Source of the DNA: Nitrospirales bacterium
GTDB taxonomy: Bacteria > Nitrospirota > Nitrospiria > Nitrospirales > UBA8639
DNA: 15,189 nucleotides
Direction: 5' to 3'
Assembly (NCBI GenBank): GCA_021604265.1
Contig: BQIY01000014.1
Span: 1 to 15,189 of the forward strand
Position numbers and translations under genes: made by a program. Below, in pieces: positions 14,763 to 15,189 of the stretch (positions within the stretch are counted from its first letter, which is position 1; each line of letters starts with the position of its first letter). The notes beneath the pieces are model-generated. The model had not been told where the DNA came from, ran no database searches, and saw only the letters and a program-made list of their open reading frames with translations.

Positions 14763-14928
14763 TACCGCACTCCCAAACAGGTTCATTTCGAAAAGAGAAC
14801 GATGCCCGAATAGGGAGAAACCATGATCGGAAAGCTGACTTATTTTTCCACATCGGTGGTTTAGACATTGGGGTCCACTCTAATCCCCCTGTCATTTAAA
14901 ATAATACCGTCTTGCGTGACTACCAATC

Positions 14929-14957
14929 TTGACGTTAGTCCTGATTGGCGTTACTAT
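14929..14957 (+). promoter_or_regulatory. Putative sigma-70 promoter for higB, copy B
   Basis: TTGACG (14929-14934), 17-bp spacer and TACTAT (14952-14957) are close to consensus -35 and -10 boxes. Five bases separate the -10 box from the ATG at 14963, implying a leaderless or nearly leaderless transcript. Copy A differs by one base in each box (TTGGCG, TACCAT) and should be weaker. Confidence 0.5.
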
Positions 14958-14962
14958 TTGGT

Positions 14963-15189
14963 ATGATTAAGACATTCGGCGACAAGAAAACGGAATCGAT
15001 TTGGAATAGAAACTACGTGAAGAAGCTTCCAGGGGCCTTGCCAAACAAAGCCTTCAGAAAAATACGAATGATCGACGCGGCCAGGAATATCACGGATTTA
15101 AAGATACCGCCCAGCAACAGGCTGGATAAAATGAAAGACAAGTGGGGCAACTATCATTCGATCCGGGTAACAGAACAATACCGGATATG
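14963..15189 (+). CDS. higB: HigB-like toxin, copy B, truncated by window edge
   Basis: The frame opens at ATG 14963 with MIKTFGDKKTESIWNRNYVK. It continues as in the first copy through PPSNRL and SIRVTEQYRI for 75 full codons, then two bases, TG, of codon 76. In the first copy this codon is TGA, where family members usually have Cys (TGC/TGT). The window ends exactly where intact and broken forms would diverge, so the state of this gene cannot be read. Compared with copy A there are five substitutions in the first 30 residues (K/T, N/D, T/N, A/V, E/G) and none after. HigB cleaves mRNA on ribosomes; its partner HigA would lie just outside. Confidence 0.75.
   Translation, partial: MIKTFGDKKTESIWNRNYVKKLPGALPNKAFRKIRMIDAARNITDLKIPPSNRLDKMKDKWGNYHSIRVTEQYRI

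Larger units (their letters stand above)
14638..15189 (+). repeat. Long direct repeat, copy B (truncated by window edge)
   Basis: Same orientation as the copy at 5225. It begins GGATTTGGGGTCA, and a 12-base unit GATTTGGGGTCA (14639-14650) is repeated as GATTTGAGGCCA (14651-14662), absent from the other copy. The homology continues through the attC-like dyad, promoter and higB to the last base. The left junction lies 29 bp outside the IS3 target duplication, so the IS sits beside the repeat, not inside it. Confidence 0.9.

Overview
The window looks like an accessory, mobile-element-scarred stretch of a Gram-negative bacterial chromosome. Nothing here gives a firm taxonomic marker. A ydiJ-type dehydrogenase, a REP-associated transposase relic ending in a GGGGTCAGGCCTGC-type motif, and short repeats such as TGCCCTGAG..TCGAAGGG are of a kind I associate with Nitrospira-like (Nitrospirota) genomes; this is a weak inference.

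Layout. (1) 1-1437, minus strand: N-terminal 479 codons of a YdiJ-type FAD-linked D-2-hydroxyacid dehydrogenase, running off the left edge. (2) 1438-2271: non-coding, with short repeats and dyads (1572-1712), a gutted REP-associated tyrosine transposase with inverted ends (1799-2040) and a phased operator-like palindrome cluster (2043-2077). (3) 2272-4938, plus strand: an 888-aa protein combining a secreted periplasmic-binding domain, three membrane helices and a C-terminal PilZ domain. It looks like an envelope receptor tied to cyclic-di-GMP. (4) 4984-5225, minus strand: two tiny overlapping reading frames, the upstream one cut off where a long repeat begins. (5) 5225-5980: first copy of a ~540-bp repeat carrying an attC-like dyad, a promoter and higB; higB has an in-frame TGA and higA is truncated. 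(6) 5981-6623: AT-rich, decayed sequence. (7) 6624-12841: the centre of the window, a two-gene operon. It encodes a 1397-aa soluble histidine kinase with about seven GAF-type modules, followed 5 bases later by a 672-aa protein with two complete receiver domains and two tandem TIR/nucleoside-deoxyribosyltransferase-like domains. The first of these keeps the conserved Glu; the second has lost it. (8) 12957-13341: relics of an IS6-family transposase and of a small minus-strand gene. (9) 13417-14605: an apparently complete IS3-family element with -1 frameshift site, DD(35)E triad, imperfect ends and a 4-bp GGGT target duplication. (10) 14638-15189: second, direct copy of the higB repeat, cut off by the window edge.

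How the parts fit. The kinase/effector operon lies inside a ~9.4-kb block bounded by two direct copies of the higB repeat, so it may have arrived, or could be lost, as a unit. The kinase would sense cytosolic small molecules through stacked GAF domains and phosphorylate the two receivers. These would in turn gate a nucleotide-processing or nucleotide-binding TIR/NDT-like domain held with a degenerate partner copy. A phosphorelay-controlled TIR/NDT-like effector of this layout is the best candidate here for an undescribed signalling or defence-like system. Domain identities are read from motifs; the function is inference.
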